In this document: positions 1-11,840 of the stretch, piece after piece | Position numbering within the stretch: the first letter of the stretch is position 1 | Layout: each line of letters starts with the position of its first letter | Assembly (NCBI GenBank): GCA_009760855.2 | Contig: WPIO01000070.1 | Coordinates: forward strand, 1,667,001-1,731,000 | DNA length: 64,000 bases | Source of the DNA: Cristatella mucedo | Lineage: Eukaryota; Bryozoa; Phylactolaemata; Cristatellidae | Direction: 5' to 3' | Made by a program: the position numbers and the translations under genes | Notes under the pieces: model-generated | Seen by the model: the letters and a program-made list of their open reading frames with translations, nothing else | The model's database searches: none | Told to the model about the DNA's origin: nothing

Positions 1-1340
<1,340 letters not shown>

Positions 1341-1344
1341 CCCT

Positions 1345-1485
1345 GCCGTGCTGGTTTGGCCCGTTGGTTAAGGTTACTCGCTTTTAATGACCGAGGTCAA
1401 GGAGAAAATGTTTAATGGTCAAGGTTGTCGGAGTGAGCCACGTGGCATATGTGAAGCGCCTGAATAAAGATTAAGTTCTCTTGTT
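1345..1485 (+). repeat. tRNA-headed SINE, S2 family (degraded)
   Basis: A head resembling a tRNA A box (gctggtttggcccgttggtt) is followed by a GTCAAGGAG-type B-box remnant. The 3' part reads GGCATATGTGAAGCGCCTGA and then a degenerate L2-type tail with AGATTAAGTTCTCTTG. The closest copy in the window is at 25983-26125. Confidence 0.7.
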
Positions 1486-1585
1486 CACTCTCCATACATG
1501 AGCGACCTCATTGCTCCATTGTAAGCGAGATGTAGGCCTTTAATTAGTCGCAATGCAGCAGGAGCCTTCTTTGTATAGAAGTTAC

Positions 1586-1738
1586 CTTTTATTTCGTAGG
1601 CATTCATTTCGTGTCCTTTGCCTAATGGGCCTTTCCTTCCAATGACCTCGTAAAGGATGATCCCAAATGAATAGATGTCGGCCTTTTTTGATGCCAGGTC
1701 AATTTTTCTGATAATTTCAGGAGCACACCATAAAAGAC
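1586..1738 (-). CDS. Receptor guanylate cyclase, kinase-homology exon D (APE motif)
   Basis: This exon encodes the C-lobe of the kinase-homology domain. It reads [10 protein letters not shown], then [16 protein letters not shown], which correspond to the APE helix and the DVYSFGIIL segment of receptor guanylate cyclases. It starts after an AG acceptor behind a pyrimidine-rich stretch, in phase 1. The split codon joins the previous exon as ...YRSDK-S-LLWCAPE. It ends in phase 1 at AAAAG|GTAACT. Longer open reading to the right is intronic: extending the frame past the acceptor breaks the match to the family. It is the last coding exon visible, so the rest of the kinase-homology domain and the cyclase lie off the left edge. 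The domain is regulatory, not a kinase, and acts on the cytoplasmic face of the membrane. Confidence 0.95.
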
Positions 1739-1944
1739 CTTCAAACAGAATGATGGAACCGATGTCAGGACTAGATTTGTCGTGGAAGTGGCAGTGTTCG
1801 TGAAATCGGCACTTTCTGCAGCATCCGCACATAATGTAAAGTAAATAATAGGGTATTATGAGGTGAATCTGTACCAATAGTCTCTCTATTGCCATTCCTA
1901 TAAAGACAATTAAATTCGTAGTGGTAGACAAATGAAAATGGCTT

Positions 1945-2200
1945 ACCAAAATAATAATAATAATAATAATAATGCATTTGATATAGCGCCCTCGAAGAAC
2001 GCAATCTCTTTCAAGGGACTTTACATTTACTGCAAAGGAAGCACGATCGAATGGTTGGCAATAGCTTTCTCACTAAAAACAAGAATATCACGGTTAGGGG
2101 TGACATGCACAGGGTCAGCATGCAAGTTTCGTTAGTGGCAGCATGCACAGTGTCAGCACGCATAATCACATAAAGGACAAATCACAGGGATCACTGCGTG
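1945..2200 (-). repeat. L2-B LINE 3' fragment
   Basis: An (AAT)n run at about 1949-1974 is followed by the reverse complement of the L2-B 3' UTR (TATAGCGCCCTCGAAGAACG, then GGGGTGACATGCACAGGGTCAGCATGC). Only the non-coding 3' end is present. Confidence 0.85.
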
Positions 2201-2242
2201 CTATATATAATTATATATATATATATACATACATACATATAC

Positions 2243-2280
<38 letters not shown>
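2196..2280. repeat. (TA)n / (TATACA)n microsatellite
   Basis: Alternating TA with CATA interruptions directly follows the L2-B fragment. Confidence 0.95.
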
Positions 2281-2283
<3 letters not shown>

Positions 2284-3255
2284 GTATCTAAATTCGCCGT
2301 GCCATCCATCAGCAAGTTCTTGGGTGTCAATCGCCTGAACATGAACATCACTGGCATCAAAGTTCAATGTCTTAGGTTCTATCTCAGCTAGAGATTTCGG
2401 AGCCTAAACTTCATCGGCCAACCGTCATTTGGGGAGCTTTTAAAGTTCGGTCTACCCAGGGACCTGTTTTATGATAAGTCCGTTTCTTGTCAAAGTGAAC
2501 ATCCTCCATATTGCCCACGTAATCGCCAAGCTCAATCTAGGTTTTCATTTTATGCAGACCGCACACGGCTGCACTTTTGCATTGACCTTTGGCCTCACCT
2601 TCCAGAACTTTGAACTCTTCAAGCTTCCTTACTTACTTAAATAGTAAAGTACAGTCTCACGTAGAATGACGACAAAACCAATTACTACCTACGGTAAAAC
2701 CTCGTCTTATTCAACTAGAAACCGTAACCGAGCGGTTCTCAACCTGTGGGTTGCGACTCCTTTGGGGGGGGGGGGTCAAACGAACCTTTCACAGGAGTCG
2801 CCTAAGACCACCGGAAAACACGCATTTCCACATTTTGCACACAATAATTTTATGGTTGGGGTTCGCCATAATACGTGGAACTGTTTTAAATGATCCCGGT
2901 ATTAGGAAGGTTGAACCGCTACCTTAACCCTTAATGCGCTCGGCAATCTGTGACCTCAATGGACCTCAATATGACTTCAATCCTGAGCAAGGGAGCAATA
3001 ACATCCGCTAGATTAAAAAGATGTCCACATCGGCTCCTCAGACAAGTCTGCCTACTTTCCCCAACGTAGCATTGCACAAATTTGGGCTTGCTAGGAATGG
3101 GATACCTCAGGGAAGCTGTTTCATGGACTGCGACATCCCGTCTAGACGTCTGTAACTAAATACACGTAGGTCGTTCTGAACATGAAGAGAATGAAATAGT
3201 TATTAAGAGAACTTCATTTTCGAAAACCTCTGCAGCTCTATGGTGAATTTCGTTG
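2281..3255. other. Intronic sequence without a recognised gene
   Basis: It contains a G run at about 2764-2775. Near 3060-3140 a stretch reading like GLLGMGYLRE may be a very worn reverse-transcriptase motif B. Nothing else is recognised. Confidence 0.4.
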
Positions 3256-3257
3256 AT

Positions 3258-3342
3258 GCAGTATCACACCACTTCTCATCGACTTGGTTTGCGGCTTCCA
3301 TTAAGCAGCTTAAGCAGCGTATCGACTTCAAGGTTTCGTCAC
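3258..3342 (+). repeat. L2-B LINE fragment, plus orientation, interrupted
   Basis: It resembles the C-terminal L2-B coding block (equivalent of CHITPLLADLHWLPVKQRID), frameshifted. It stops where the (AAT)n tail of an opposite-strand copy begins. Confidence 0.65.
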
Positions 3343-3745
3343 TAATAATAATAATAATTCACTTGATAAAGCGCCCCCAGAGAACTTAATCTCTCTCTAG
3401 GCGCTTTAAATTTGCTGTAAAGTGAAATGCGATTGAATGGTAAGTGAAATCATGCTTGAAAAACAAACGAAATGAATAATATGGTTAGGGGTGACATGCA
3501 CAGGGTCAGCATGCAAATGTGGTTAATGGCAGCATGCACAGTGTCAGCACGCATAAGCACATCAAGGACGAATCACAGGGACCCACTAAATGCTGTCCTA
3601 AACATGTGTGTTTTTAGGTTCCTTTTAAATGTGGTCACGTCAGGGGATGTTCTGACGCAGGTCGGGAGGGAGTTCCAGGCTTTGGGAGCATATGAACTAA
3701 ATGCATGGTCTCCAAAGTATTTAAGGTTTTAAGGTTTGTACGAGG
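3343..3745 (-). repeat. L2-B LINE 3' end
   Basis: It starts with the (AAT)n tail and the hairpin-type 3' UTR. It then runs back into the coding end, where on the minus strand the block corresponding to FGDRAFSSYAPKAWNSLP can be followed. It is 5'-truncated near 3745. Confidence 0.9.
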
Positions 3746-4420
3746 TCACTCGCTTTTAAGTCCTTTCATTCTCTTTCTCAGACTCACTTTTCTGAAATAA
3801 TTCATGAGATAATTCTTTGCATGTCAGATCAAACGCTTTTCTTAAACCTTTCAGCCTTGAATCTAACCAGCTTCTTTCGTAGGCCTTTAGTTCGCACATC
3901 CCAAGTCTGGGGCTAATACCTCTTGACGGCATTAGAAAAAAGCTGAAATGCAATGTTCCTCTCGGCATTTTCAGCGTCCGTGTGAATTGGTCCTTGCGTG
4001 CTCATGTGTTTGTACATCCGTGCAGTAGTTGTACAACTGCCATCACTAACCAGTTGACATGCTTCCTTTTCAGCATACGTACGGTGCCTAGAAATCAATT
4101 TAGCTCCCTCAGAGTACAAACGAACGTTTATTATTATTATATCGTCTTAATATTAAATGGATCTACTTTATCTACGATGTTTCGCATGCATCACGTTCGG
4201 TCGTCGTGGGCAAGCGACTTATCAAACGTCGAACAGCAATTTAGTTTGGGAACGGACCAAGTGAGAACCACGCCCTGTTAAGGAAGGAGGTAGAGACGGA
4301 AGCTAGCTTAGGAAGAAGGAAGGAAGGTCAAGCAGGTGATTAAGCTCAGAAGATGGCTTATCTGGATAGGGACGTCATTGGCTGTCGCTAGGGTTGAATA
4401 GAAGGCCTAGCTAGGCACAG
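3746..4420. other. Intronic sequence without a recognised gene
   Basis: Short open frames exist on both strands but show no domain. An (ATT)n-like run lies near 4130. A purine-rich GGAAGG stretch lies near 4285-4330. Confidence 0.4.
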
Positions 4421-4424
4421 AGAC

Positions 4425-4592
4425 CATTGCGGAGGCTGACGCTGAGGATGGATGGCTGAGGCGGGTAGGGAGGCCATTGCCGGAGGCTGACGCTGAGGAT
4501 GGACGCCTGAGGCGGGTAGGGAGGCCATTGCCGGGGCTGACGCTGAGGATGGATGGCTGAGGCGGGTAGGGAGGCCATTGCCGGGGCACAGG
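4425..4592. repeat. Minisatellite, about 50-base unit, three and a bit copies
   Basis: CATTGC recurs at about 4425, 4475, 4526 and 4576. The unit between contains GCTGACGCTGAGGATGGA and GAGGCGGGTAGGGAGGC with few differences. Confidence 0.92.
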
Positions 4593-4697
4593 GACTAAAG
4601 AAGAGGCTATCTAGGATCCCCACGATCGCTTGGTGGCCGTTGGCGACGACTGAGTATGAGAGAGCGAGTTCGCTCGTTTGATCGAACGAGACTAAAA

Positions 4698-4830
4698 TGT
4701 AAAATATATAGTTCATTTATACAGCGCCCTAAGAGAACGTAATCTCTATTCAGGCTCTTTGCAAATGCTGGCGTTGTTTGAGCCCACGACCTCAGTCATC
4801 CAATACGCACTGCTTGAACGAGCAGTGGGG
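4698..4830 (-). repeat. S2 SINE, minus orientation
   Basis: On the plus strand it reads TATACAGCGCCCTAAGAGAA, then AATCTCTATTCAGGCTCTTT, then GAGCCCACGACCTCAGTCAT. This is the reverse of the L2-type tail followed by the B-box end of the tRNA head. Confidence 0.82.
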
Positions 4831-5054
4831 GACGCTAGAACGTCGCAAAGCAAGGGTTATGGGGCTTTGACCGAGAGAGCGCTTGCTGGTGCTAACATTA
4901 GGAGCGTAGTGGAAGGGGCTTTTCGGGACAGCCCTGGCCGAAGGTGTTCGGTGGGACTGCTTGGGTGAAAGGCTGGAATGAGGCTGGTCAAAGGTTGAAT
5001 TCGGTGGGCGGGGCTCGGTGGGGGGGCGCGGGCATCGGGGTTCCGGTTGCTCAC

Positions 5055-5268
5055 TTTTATCGCTCCTGTATTTCATCCTGAGGCTGCCAAGTCCGAAGTC
5101 TGCCAGCTTCAGCACCCACCGTCCCGTGACCAGACAGTTGGAGCTCTTCAGGTTGCCATGGCAGCCAATGCTGCTTTCATGTATGAAGGTCATACCGCGA
5201 ATGAGATCCATCGTGAGCGAGGCTGCGAACATGTGATCGAGCTTCACGGGATCCAGTAACAAGATTTC
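5055..5268 (-). CDS. Receptor guanylate cyclase, kinase-homology exon C (HGN and DFG motifs)
   Basis: This exon encodes 71 codons plus one base. The signature is GMTFIHESSIGCHGNLKSSN followed by WVLKLADFGL, nearly diagnostic for receptor guanylate cyclases. The catalytic loop reads HGN where active kinases have HRD, so the aspartate is missing. DFG is kept (about residues 608-610 of the assembled model). The acceptor is TTTCTTTGAAG|GAAATC in phase 0 and the donor is AAAA|GTGAGC in phase 1. Open reading to the left of the donor (4792-5054) is intronic read-through, proline-rich and without similarity. Function: ATP-sensing pseudokinase that couples ligand binding to the cyclase domain. Its left intron contains a SINE and a minisatellite. 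Confidence 0.97.
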
Positions 5269-5754
5269 CTTCAAAGAAAGCACTGCCATGGTCAACAGAT
5301 TTGATGGTATCGTGTAGCACAACGCCCAACAGTGTGACAAGTGACTATTTTACGACCCGACATTGGTAGCCAATTTATGAAAAATCAACTTTTGCGTCGA
5401 ATAGCAGCAGGTAATTATTTGAGTGAGTTTTAATCATTTGAGCTAATAGTTTGAGGGTATTTTAATGGAGTTTCGATTTTTGTTGGAAAACACAAGCTTT
5501 GGTCTCTGGATAGAAGTTTTGTAAAATTGGACACGCGCGTTTGTGGCTTCAACACAACCGCACCACAAGCTTAATATACTCCAGTCAAAGTTACATAGTT
5601 AACAGAAATCAGACTTTTATTTGACATAAACTGAGTTATTTTCAGTTTCATAAATAAACTCACGGTTATAAAATCTCATGATTGGTTATGTGACTTTACC
5701 CTCAGCTAGGGGCTATTTCCTATATTTTATTTTACTTGCTATATTTTGTTTTTA

Positions 5755-5925
5755 TTCTATATTTTAGCTGATTTAATAACCTCATCTGTCTATCGGCGGA
5801 AGAACCTCGACAGCCATCACCACAGCTTGCAGTTGGCAATAGAGGATTGCCCAAAGCAGGATTCGAAACCAGGAATTTGGTCGTGAAGAGCGAGCATCTT
5901 ACCACCAGAGCTATCACGGCCCAGT
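5755..5925 (-). repeat. tRNA-headed SINE, S1 family, minus orientation
   Basis: The right part is the reverse complement of a tRNA-like head (GCAGGATTCGAAACCAGGAA is a B box). The left part reads AGCTGATTTAATAACCTC, an end shared with the copies at 9040, 15727, 34461 and 59181. It has no L2-type tail. Confidence 0.85.
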
Positions 5926-7705
5926 AGTACAATCAAAGTTTGAGTATGAAGCCATGAAGTAAAATTTGTACGCTGTAGCTGACTAAAACTGGTACGTCTA
6001 CCAAATTCTACCACGCGGTCATGATGGCCAGTTTATGTAGGCCTATCTTTTATACGGCTCCTAAAGTACTCACGCCGCTCTTTGAGACAGTTGACACAAA
6101 TTTCGGAATCACATCGAAATAAGCTTATTTATGTAAAAAGTCCAGGTCTAGTGACCAGAAGTTTCCATGCAAGATATGCAGATCTTGTGGCCAGCTGCAA
6201 GGGGTAGGTCTATTATATGCCAATTTAAGCGGTTTAAGCAAAGAGATAACGTAACCGCACAAGTTTCCAATTGTATTAGCTATCATAATCTTGATTAATA
6301 TGTAATACAGAAGCCATTGTATCTTTTCAAAGCATTAGGTCCACCGTGGGGCTTTTTAATCGAACAACATTAGTCCGGGGAAGTGTGGCCGCAGCTAAAG
6401 AATAGTCTAACAAAAATGTCAGCATACCTGTAGATAAAGACTGCATTACGTATTGCTAGTCAGCAAAGCTTAGCTAGATAGAGACAGAGTAAAAAAAATG
6501 AGTCAGTTGTCGCGTCTTCATTAGAAAATTGAAAGACCTGAGTATATCCTCCCTATTGGTGTACTGGGGAGATCGATTCAAGGGTATTAAAGGCTCTGCT
6601 GCACGCATGCGCTGTGACGTCCATATGATTTGATTGGGTCCTCCGACTTGAAAAGCTTCAGCCCCACCGTGATCACGTGACCGCACGTATGCAATGTTTG
6701 AAACGTGTAGCTTTTGGTGCTCGGTTTAGTTTGTCCACAAGATCACGTCACATATTTTGGAGTTTGGTTTCTTGAAGTCTGGCAGTCTGGTTATTTAAAT
6801 GATTTATTATTTAAATTCCCTGGAGCTATCGCTGGGCAATAGCTTTAATGCTAAATTTAACAATAAGTTTCGCATAAGAAAATAAACTTAGTTTAGCAGC
6901 TTAATTTAGCTCGCTTGATTCCCATGTTGGCAGTAATCACGTTAGCAGTAATCATGCAGCAGTCATCAATCCTAGCAGCAGCAGTCGTCGATATTAGCTG
7001 TAATTACGTACTCACATAAAGGGAGCGCGTGTTGCTCGAACGCCTGCACGGTTCGCACGTGCTCGAGCACCTGCATTGCAAAGCAGCTACAATCTTGCCC
7101 AAGGACCACATCGTGGCAGTAGTAAGGATTTACCCGAATCCGCGTTGAGCTGAAATTGAAGAAAACAATTCCAAACTCTGAGCAACATGCACTAGGTACT
7201 CTGAGATTACAGTCCCATGTAACAATGGTAGAAAGTCGTGACGTTGCCCGTCGTTCCGGGAGCGTAGCGTCTCTTGTGGGCGTAGCCGCTCATGTGGCCA
7301 GCCTAGCCCCTTGAAAATTATAGCCAATTATGTACGCGTTCTTCAAGGGCACGACAAGAGCCACCGCACGTTGATGTAGATGTTCCGAAGTTATATCTCG
7401 CTTTTATTTTGGTCTTTCCGTTTCGCAGGGCTTCGCTCACGTGACTCACTTGCTCTCGGCCTTCTGACCTAAATCTAAGCAGATATCTAAGCAGATCTTA
7501 TAAGGACACTTATCCCAGGGTAATTAAGTTCTAGCACATGCTATATTTCTGCTATTTTCCTCTAAAGCTTTAAATTTCATTAAAGTAACGGAGGACCTAA
7601 TAAGAACGTGGAGTTTAGTGTTGAAATTGTGCCTGAGCGACTTGCACAGACGAGGCGAAGTTTAAGTAGGCCCCTCGCCGCCGGTCCGAACGATGAAGAG
7701 CAACA
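5926..7705. other. Intronic sequence without a recognised gene
   Basis: This is unique-looking AT-rich intron between kinase-homology exons B and C. Imperfect AGCAGT repeats occur near 6930-6990. I find no exon, LINE or RNA gene. Confidence 0.45.
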
Positions 7706-7710
7706 CATCA

Positions 7711-7785
7711 GAATGACCACAATGACCACAATGACCACAATGACCACAATGACCACAATGACCACAATGACCACAATGACCACAA
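7711..7785. repeat. 9-base tandem repeat (AATGACCAC)n
   Basis: About eight near-perfect AATGACCAC units. On the plus strand they encode a meaningless Met-Thr-Thr repeat, and on the minus strand Val-Val-Ile. Confidence 0.97.
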
Positions 7786-7827
7786 GCAACACAATCTTCA
7801 ATGGTAAAAGAGGATGAATAGCATAGG

Positions 7828-7828
<1 letters not shown>

Positions 7829-7867
<39 letters not shown>

Positions 7868-7913
7868 AAGAGAGGGGGAGACGGAGAGGGAGAGTGAGAA
7901 GGAGAGGGAGAGA

Positions 7914-7989
<76 letters not shown>

Positions 7990-8062
7990 GAGACGGAGAG
8001 GGAGAGAGAGAAGGAGAGAGGGGGAGACGGAGAGGGAGAGAGAGAAGGAGAGAGAGATAGGG
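7829..8062. repeat. (AG)n purine tract
   Basis: A 230-base run of GA with GGGAGACGGAGAGGGAGAG interruptions repeated several times. In the sense of the cyclase gene it is a long CT tract inside the intron just after exon B. Confidence 0.98.
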
Positions 8063-8111
8063 TGAGACAACGCAGTTGCTATAAAAGCCAGTTCTAAGCC
8101 AACAGTAATAC

Positions 8112-8222
8112 CTCAAGACTTCCTTTGATGCAGTACTCGGTTACGAGAATGATTTCTGGTGAGTTGTCTTCGAAGCATACTCCAAAGAACGTAGAAATGT
8201 TCTCATGATGCAAAGAAACCAT
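8112..8222 (-). CDS. Receptor guanylate cyclase, kinase-homology exon B
   Basis: This exon is exactly 37 codons, phase 0 at both ends. It begins MVSLHHENISTFFGVCFED and continues ILVTEYCIKGSLE. These match the 'L.HENI..F.G.C' and 'EYC.KGSL' blocks of the N-lobe and hinge in receptor guanylate cyclases. The acceptor is TTATTCTTCAG|ATG and the donor GAG|GTATTA. The exon joins in frame with exon A on one side (...SRELSN|MVSLHHEN) and exon C on the other (KGSLE|EILLLD), so the three exons give an unbroken domain. About 50 bases into the following intron, a 230-base pyrimidine tract begins in the transcribed sense. Confidence 0.95.
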
Positions 8223-8559
8223 CTGAAGAATAAGAAATACATATAAAAACAGAGATCAACATGGTTTAGTAAAGCTTTAAACAGGAGGACAAAATTACTC
8301 TGACACTAAATGTCCTATTCGGTCAAATATCAAGCAAGAGTTCTTTCGGAAAAGATCTTTCATATTAATTTTAGTCCGTACTGATTATGCTTTGTGGATT
8401 CGAGTTGGTATTCCATCATTTTCGTTGAGCTAATTGAAACAACCGATTAGACTATTCTGGAATGAAATAATGATAGATTAGCAAAGTGAAATTGAGCAAT
8501 ATATTGCTGCTATTCGTCAATGGGATTTTTCAGTGAGCGTCTCGAGAGGATAAAAAGAA

Positions 8560-8705
8560 AATACACAATAGAGTGCACCCTAGAGAGGACCACATAGAGT
8601 ACACCGTAGTGAGGATCACTCAGAGTACACAGAAGAGTTCACCGTAGAGAGGATCGCTCAGAGTACACAATAGAGTACACCACAGAGAGGATCACAGAGA
8701 GTGCA
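8560..8705. repeat. Degenerate tandem repeat of AGAGTACAC / GAGAGGATC
   Basis: Units of roughly 30 bases combine AGAGTACACCG with TAGAGAGGATCAC, four to five imperfect copies. Confidence 0.8.
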
Positions 8706-8814
8706 CTGCCAAGTCCAAGAACTTGCAGGGTTTTGCAAGTTTGAATGATAGTTGGGAAATATCAGAATACAGAGCGGCCAGTGGGCGTCTACCGAGGTGT
8801 TGAACGCCGGAAAA

Positions 8815-8895
8815 AACTTTTCACTCGAGCGGTAACTGATCCCGCACTCTTCGGGTTATCGGCCCAGTGCTCTGCCAAGTGAGTTATCATGACTA
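8815..8895 (-). other. tRNA-Ile(GAT)-like pseudogene or SINE head
   Basis: On the minus strand the run AACTCACTTGGCAGAGC matches a D-arm/A box. Then GGGCCGATAACCC forms an anticodon arm with GAT at the anticodon. A decayed T arm (GCGGGATCAGTTACCGC) follows. The acceptor ends do not pair, so it is not a working tRNA. Confidence 0.55.
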
Positions 8896-9034
8896 CTTTC
8901 CCTTCATTATTCATCACACGAGTTTCAAGCCTCGACTTAAATTTGCATTCGGTGCTCTTGCCGAATCCTCAGTAGTGCACGAATGAACGTGCATGCTTTC
9001 CATTGCGAATTTGATGCCAGTCTGCAACCGTCAC

Positions 9035-9215
9035 TAGCTGATTTAACTGCCTCTTTTGTATAGCAACAGAAGACCCTTTATGGCTATCACTACCGCTTGC
9101 AGCGGCAATAAAGAATCACCCACTGCAGGATTCGAACCGACGACCTCGGGACCGAGGTCGTGAAAAGCGACCACCTTCCCTAGTTTGCCATCACGGCTCC
9201 CCATTACGTATGTTG
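9035..9215 (-). repeat. S1 SINE, minus orientation
   Basis: It starts AGCTGATTTAACTGCCTC and ends in the reverse complement of a tRNA-like head with the B-box GGTTCGAATCC. The stretch GACCTCGGGACCGAGGTCGT is shared almost exactly, in reverse, with the copy at 59181. Confidence 0.9.
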
Positions 9216-10500
9216 GCAGTCTGCAACCGTTGCGCGTGTTTGGGTAGGCCATCGGAGAGCCTATCCAATGTAAGGCTTACATAGGTAGGTAAGCGAGCAA
9301 GAAGGGGAAACCCCCTAGAGCGGTCAGCTGCAGCATCCTTGGTAATCCGCGAATAGCTGCTGATGTAGGCGTGACCTTTATCAGAGCCAGCCGATTTTCA
9401 TATTTCGACCCCTAACGCACTGCATCGAAGTCTTGGTATCGACCATACGCTGACATCCGCTAAATGCGGCCTTAAGCAAGCTTCGAAAACAATGTTGTTC
9501 ATTTGCATGGCGTCCTAACGACGAGAACTTAATCTCCACCCAGGCGCTTCCAGCATGCCGTAGGACTAAGCAGCACGAAACAGGAGAGTAGACGCCGTTG
9601 AGTAAGATCACGTGCTCACGAGCCTCGCGAATGAAGGGATGCTGAAGGACGACGATTATCTAGTACCGAGTTATCGAACACATAGCTGAGGCCGTTTCGC
9701 ACAAAAAGGAAGGACCAACAGTCGCTTATGCTGGCGCTTGCTAAGGGACACTTCAGGTAAGTATCTGCTTAATCTTGACAGCTCAGAAGGATATACGTAT
9801 ATCAATAGCGGAGCTCGCTCCTTGATCGTAGGCGGATTACAAATTAGTGAGCATACAATTACTAGCTCTTCAGTCGAAGAACTGCAACAGTCACTTCTAG
9901 TTGTTGGGGGAGTCAGAAACAGGGGAGCTGCCATGCATAAGCGTCGTGCAAGCACAATGGTAGATATGCACATGCTTCGCCATGCTCTAACTCAATGATA
10001 ATGATGCCTCACAAGTGCTTTTCTTCAGTGATTCAGCACAAACAGAGAATTCAGGGACGCATCGACATTTTCGGAGTGACGCATCGAATCTTCTAGAGAG
10101 ACATCGTCAATTCCGGAGGAATCCCGTGAATAGAACTCGAGCCACTGACCGAATACAGCAACTGTAAACTGCCTTGAATGACCTCCGACTGACCGATACG
10201 ACTATCTGTAGGACTAATCTCGCCACAGGAAGTCAATTCCGTCCCCCCCGGAACGATAGTAAGCCCATGGCCAGTACGGTAATCGTCCATGATCGTGGTA
10301 CTAAATAAGTTGCACATAACTTGACGTGACCTCGCTAGGTTATACTTAAATGTGCATGCACTGGTCGCTGCTATTAACACTGAACCGTAATCAACTTTAG
10401 TTCCTTACGACAACATGTTTGGCAACAAATCTAAACATATATATACTGCCATGTATACATACATACCAAGCATAGATACTATACTATCCAGCCCATTGAT
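9216..10500. other. Intronic sequence with an S2/L2-type tail fragment
   Basis: At 9508-9560 there is a fragment reading GAACTTAATCTCCACCCAGG, the reverse of the shared SINE/LINE tail. The rest shows no domain in any frame. Confidence 0.45.
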
Positions 10501-10613
10501 CACAAGACGACTCACATAAAAACCTCAATTTTGACCGAATTCAGAGAGGAACGTCGGTAGCGTTCGCGCGGTGACGCTGGATTGGGTCGATCGCCAACGG
10601 AAAGAGCACTTAC

Positions 10614-10778
10614 GTTGCTCAACTCGCGACTGACAGCCTTGGTGACAATAAAAGCGCCCTGAGAGAACTTCTTAAGTGACACGGGCCGGTCTTGAAAGTA
10701 GCCAAAGTCAGTTATTACTCCTATTCGAGCCTCGGCTTCGCACATGCTCACGTGATAGCTTTCTCCCATTGAGCCATC
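10614..10778 (-). CDS. Receptor guanylate cyclase, kinase-homology exon A (N-lobe lysine)
   Basis: This exon is exactly 55 codons, phase 0 at both ends. It starts DGSMGESYHVSMCEAEAR after the acceptor CTTCTGTTGCAG|GAT and ends VTKAVSRELSN at AAC|GTAAGT. The segment FGYFQDRPVSLKKF resembles the 'Y.G..VA.K' strand of kinase-homology domains, and the double lysine (about residues 496-497 of the model) sits where the nucleotide-binding lysine is expected. No glycine-rich loop is evident. Open frame continues on both sides of the splice sites but loses similarity. It lies between the transmembrane exon and exon B and joins both in frame. Confidence 0.9.
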
Positions 10779-10939
10779 CTGCAACAGAAGCAACTTTGCA
10801 GCCGCCCATTGATCAATTATGGCCGCGGGTCGTGCAAGTGCTGCACATATGTGCTGCCTGCGCTTTTTTAGTTGATAAAATGAAGTGACTGTCCATTAGA
10901 GGTATAGGAGCGATACGTTTGTGAGGAAACACGATACTT

Positions 10940-11840
10940 GGGATCAATTTTAGTTAGTTAGCGCCCTCAGAGAACTTGATCTAGGCAATTTACATTGGCT
11001 GCAAAATGTTCAGAGGCGAAATGCAGTACCACAATTTAAAATAGGGTTAGTGGTAGCATGCACAGCACGCATTGGCACACAAAGGATGAATCACAAGGAC
11101 TCAGTAAACGTCGTGATAAATAGAAGCATTTTTAGCTTCTCTTTAAACTTCACCATGTCAGTGGATGTTCGTGACGTCAGCCGGGAATGAGTTCCTGGCT
11201 TTGGGAGAATACTAACAAAAGGCACGGTTTCCTAAGGATTTGAGACTCGTACGAAGCATAGCTAAGTAGGTTGAGGCCACAAAACGGGCGATACGAAGCC
11301 TAGCCAGTGGGGCGTGTAGTTCTAATTGGTCGGGTAAAAGCAAAGCATGAAGAGACCTAAAAGTGAGTGACAGAACCTTGAAGTCAATACGCTCGGATTG
11401 GCAGCCAGTGGAGGTCGGCAAGAAGTGGTGTGATGTGGCAGCTGCGCCACTCACCACTGACAAACCTAGCTCCGGATTTTTGCACCAACTGTAAATTGTA
11501 AAACATGCCTAATTGCACCGGTCGGTAGACCGGCTAGCAGCGAGTTACACAAGTTGAGACGGGTGTTACAAATGCATGGACCAATTTGGGTGTAGTATTC
11601 CTGTCTAAGCAAACCTGAATTTTAGCCATGTTGTGTAGCTGAAAGTGTAAAGACTTTACCGTGGAGCTGATGCAGTCGTCAAGTGAAAGGTCAGTTTTCG
11701 ACTGGGCAGCCAGATTCCACCGATATGCTACAGAAGATAGGCTGGCACAGCTTATTCTGAAAGTTAAGCTTTGCAGGAAGGAAGTCGACAAAGTAAGACA
11801 TGCTGGACGCATGGAGGTATCAAAGCACAGGTGCAGCTGT
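10940..11840 (-). repeat. L2-B LINE 3' half, diverged
   Basis: The tail-like AGCGCCCTCAGAGAACTTGA lies at the left. Further right, the minus-strand frames carry pieces of the L2-B C-terminus (equivalents of SLTFRSLHALLLPDQLE and SLDDCISSTVKS). Several frameshifts and stops are present, so it is inactive. Confidence 0.88.

Noticed and set aside
1771-2004. Extension of kinase-homology exon D to the right (frames reading [14 protein letters not shown] and similar)
   Set aside because: Acceptors further right give the wrong phase for the exon at 5055. Similarity to the family begins only at LLWCAPE.
4407-4716. Minus-strand frames over the 50-base minisatellite
   Set aside because: The repeated Pro/Ser peptide follows from the tandem repeat and appears in several frames at once.
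4792-5054. Continuation of exon C past the GTGAGC donor
   Set aside because: The peptide turns Pro/Arg/Ser-rich and no longer matches the kinase-homology domain, so it is intron read-through into a SINE.
7711-7785. CRISPR-like direct repeats (also at 16676, 33175 and 45072)
   Set aside because: The units are contiguous, with no unique spacers and no cas-like genes, in a eukaryotic context. They are mini- and microsatellites.
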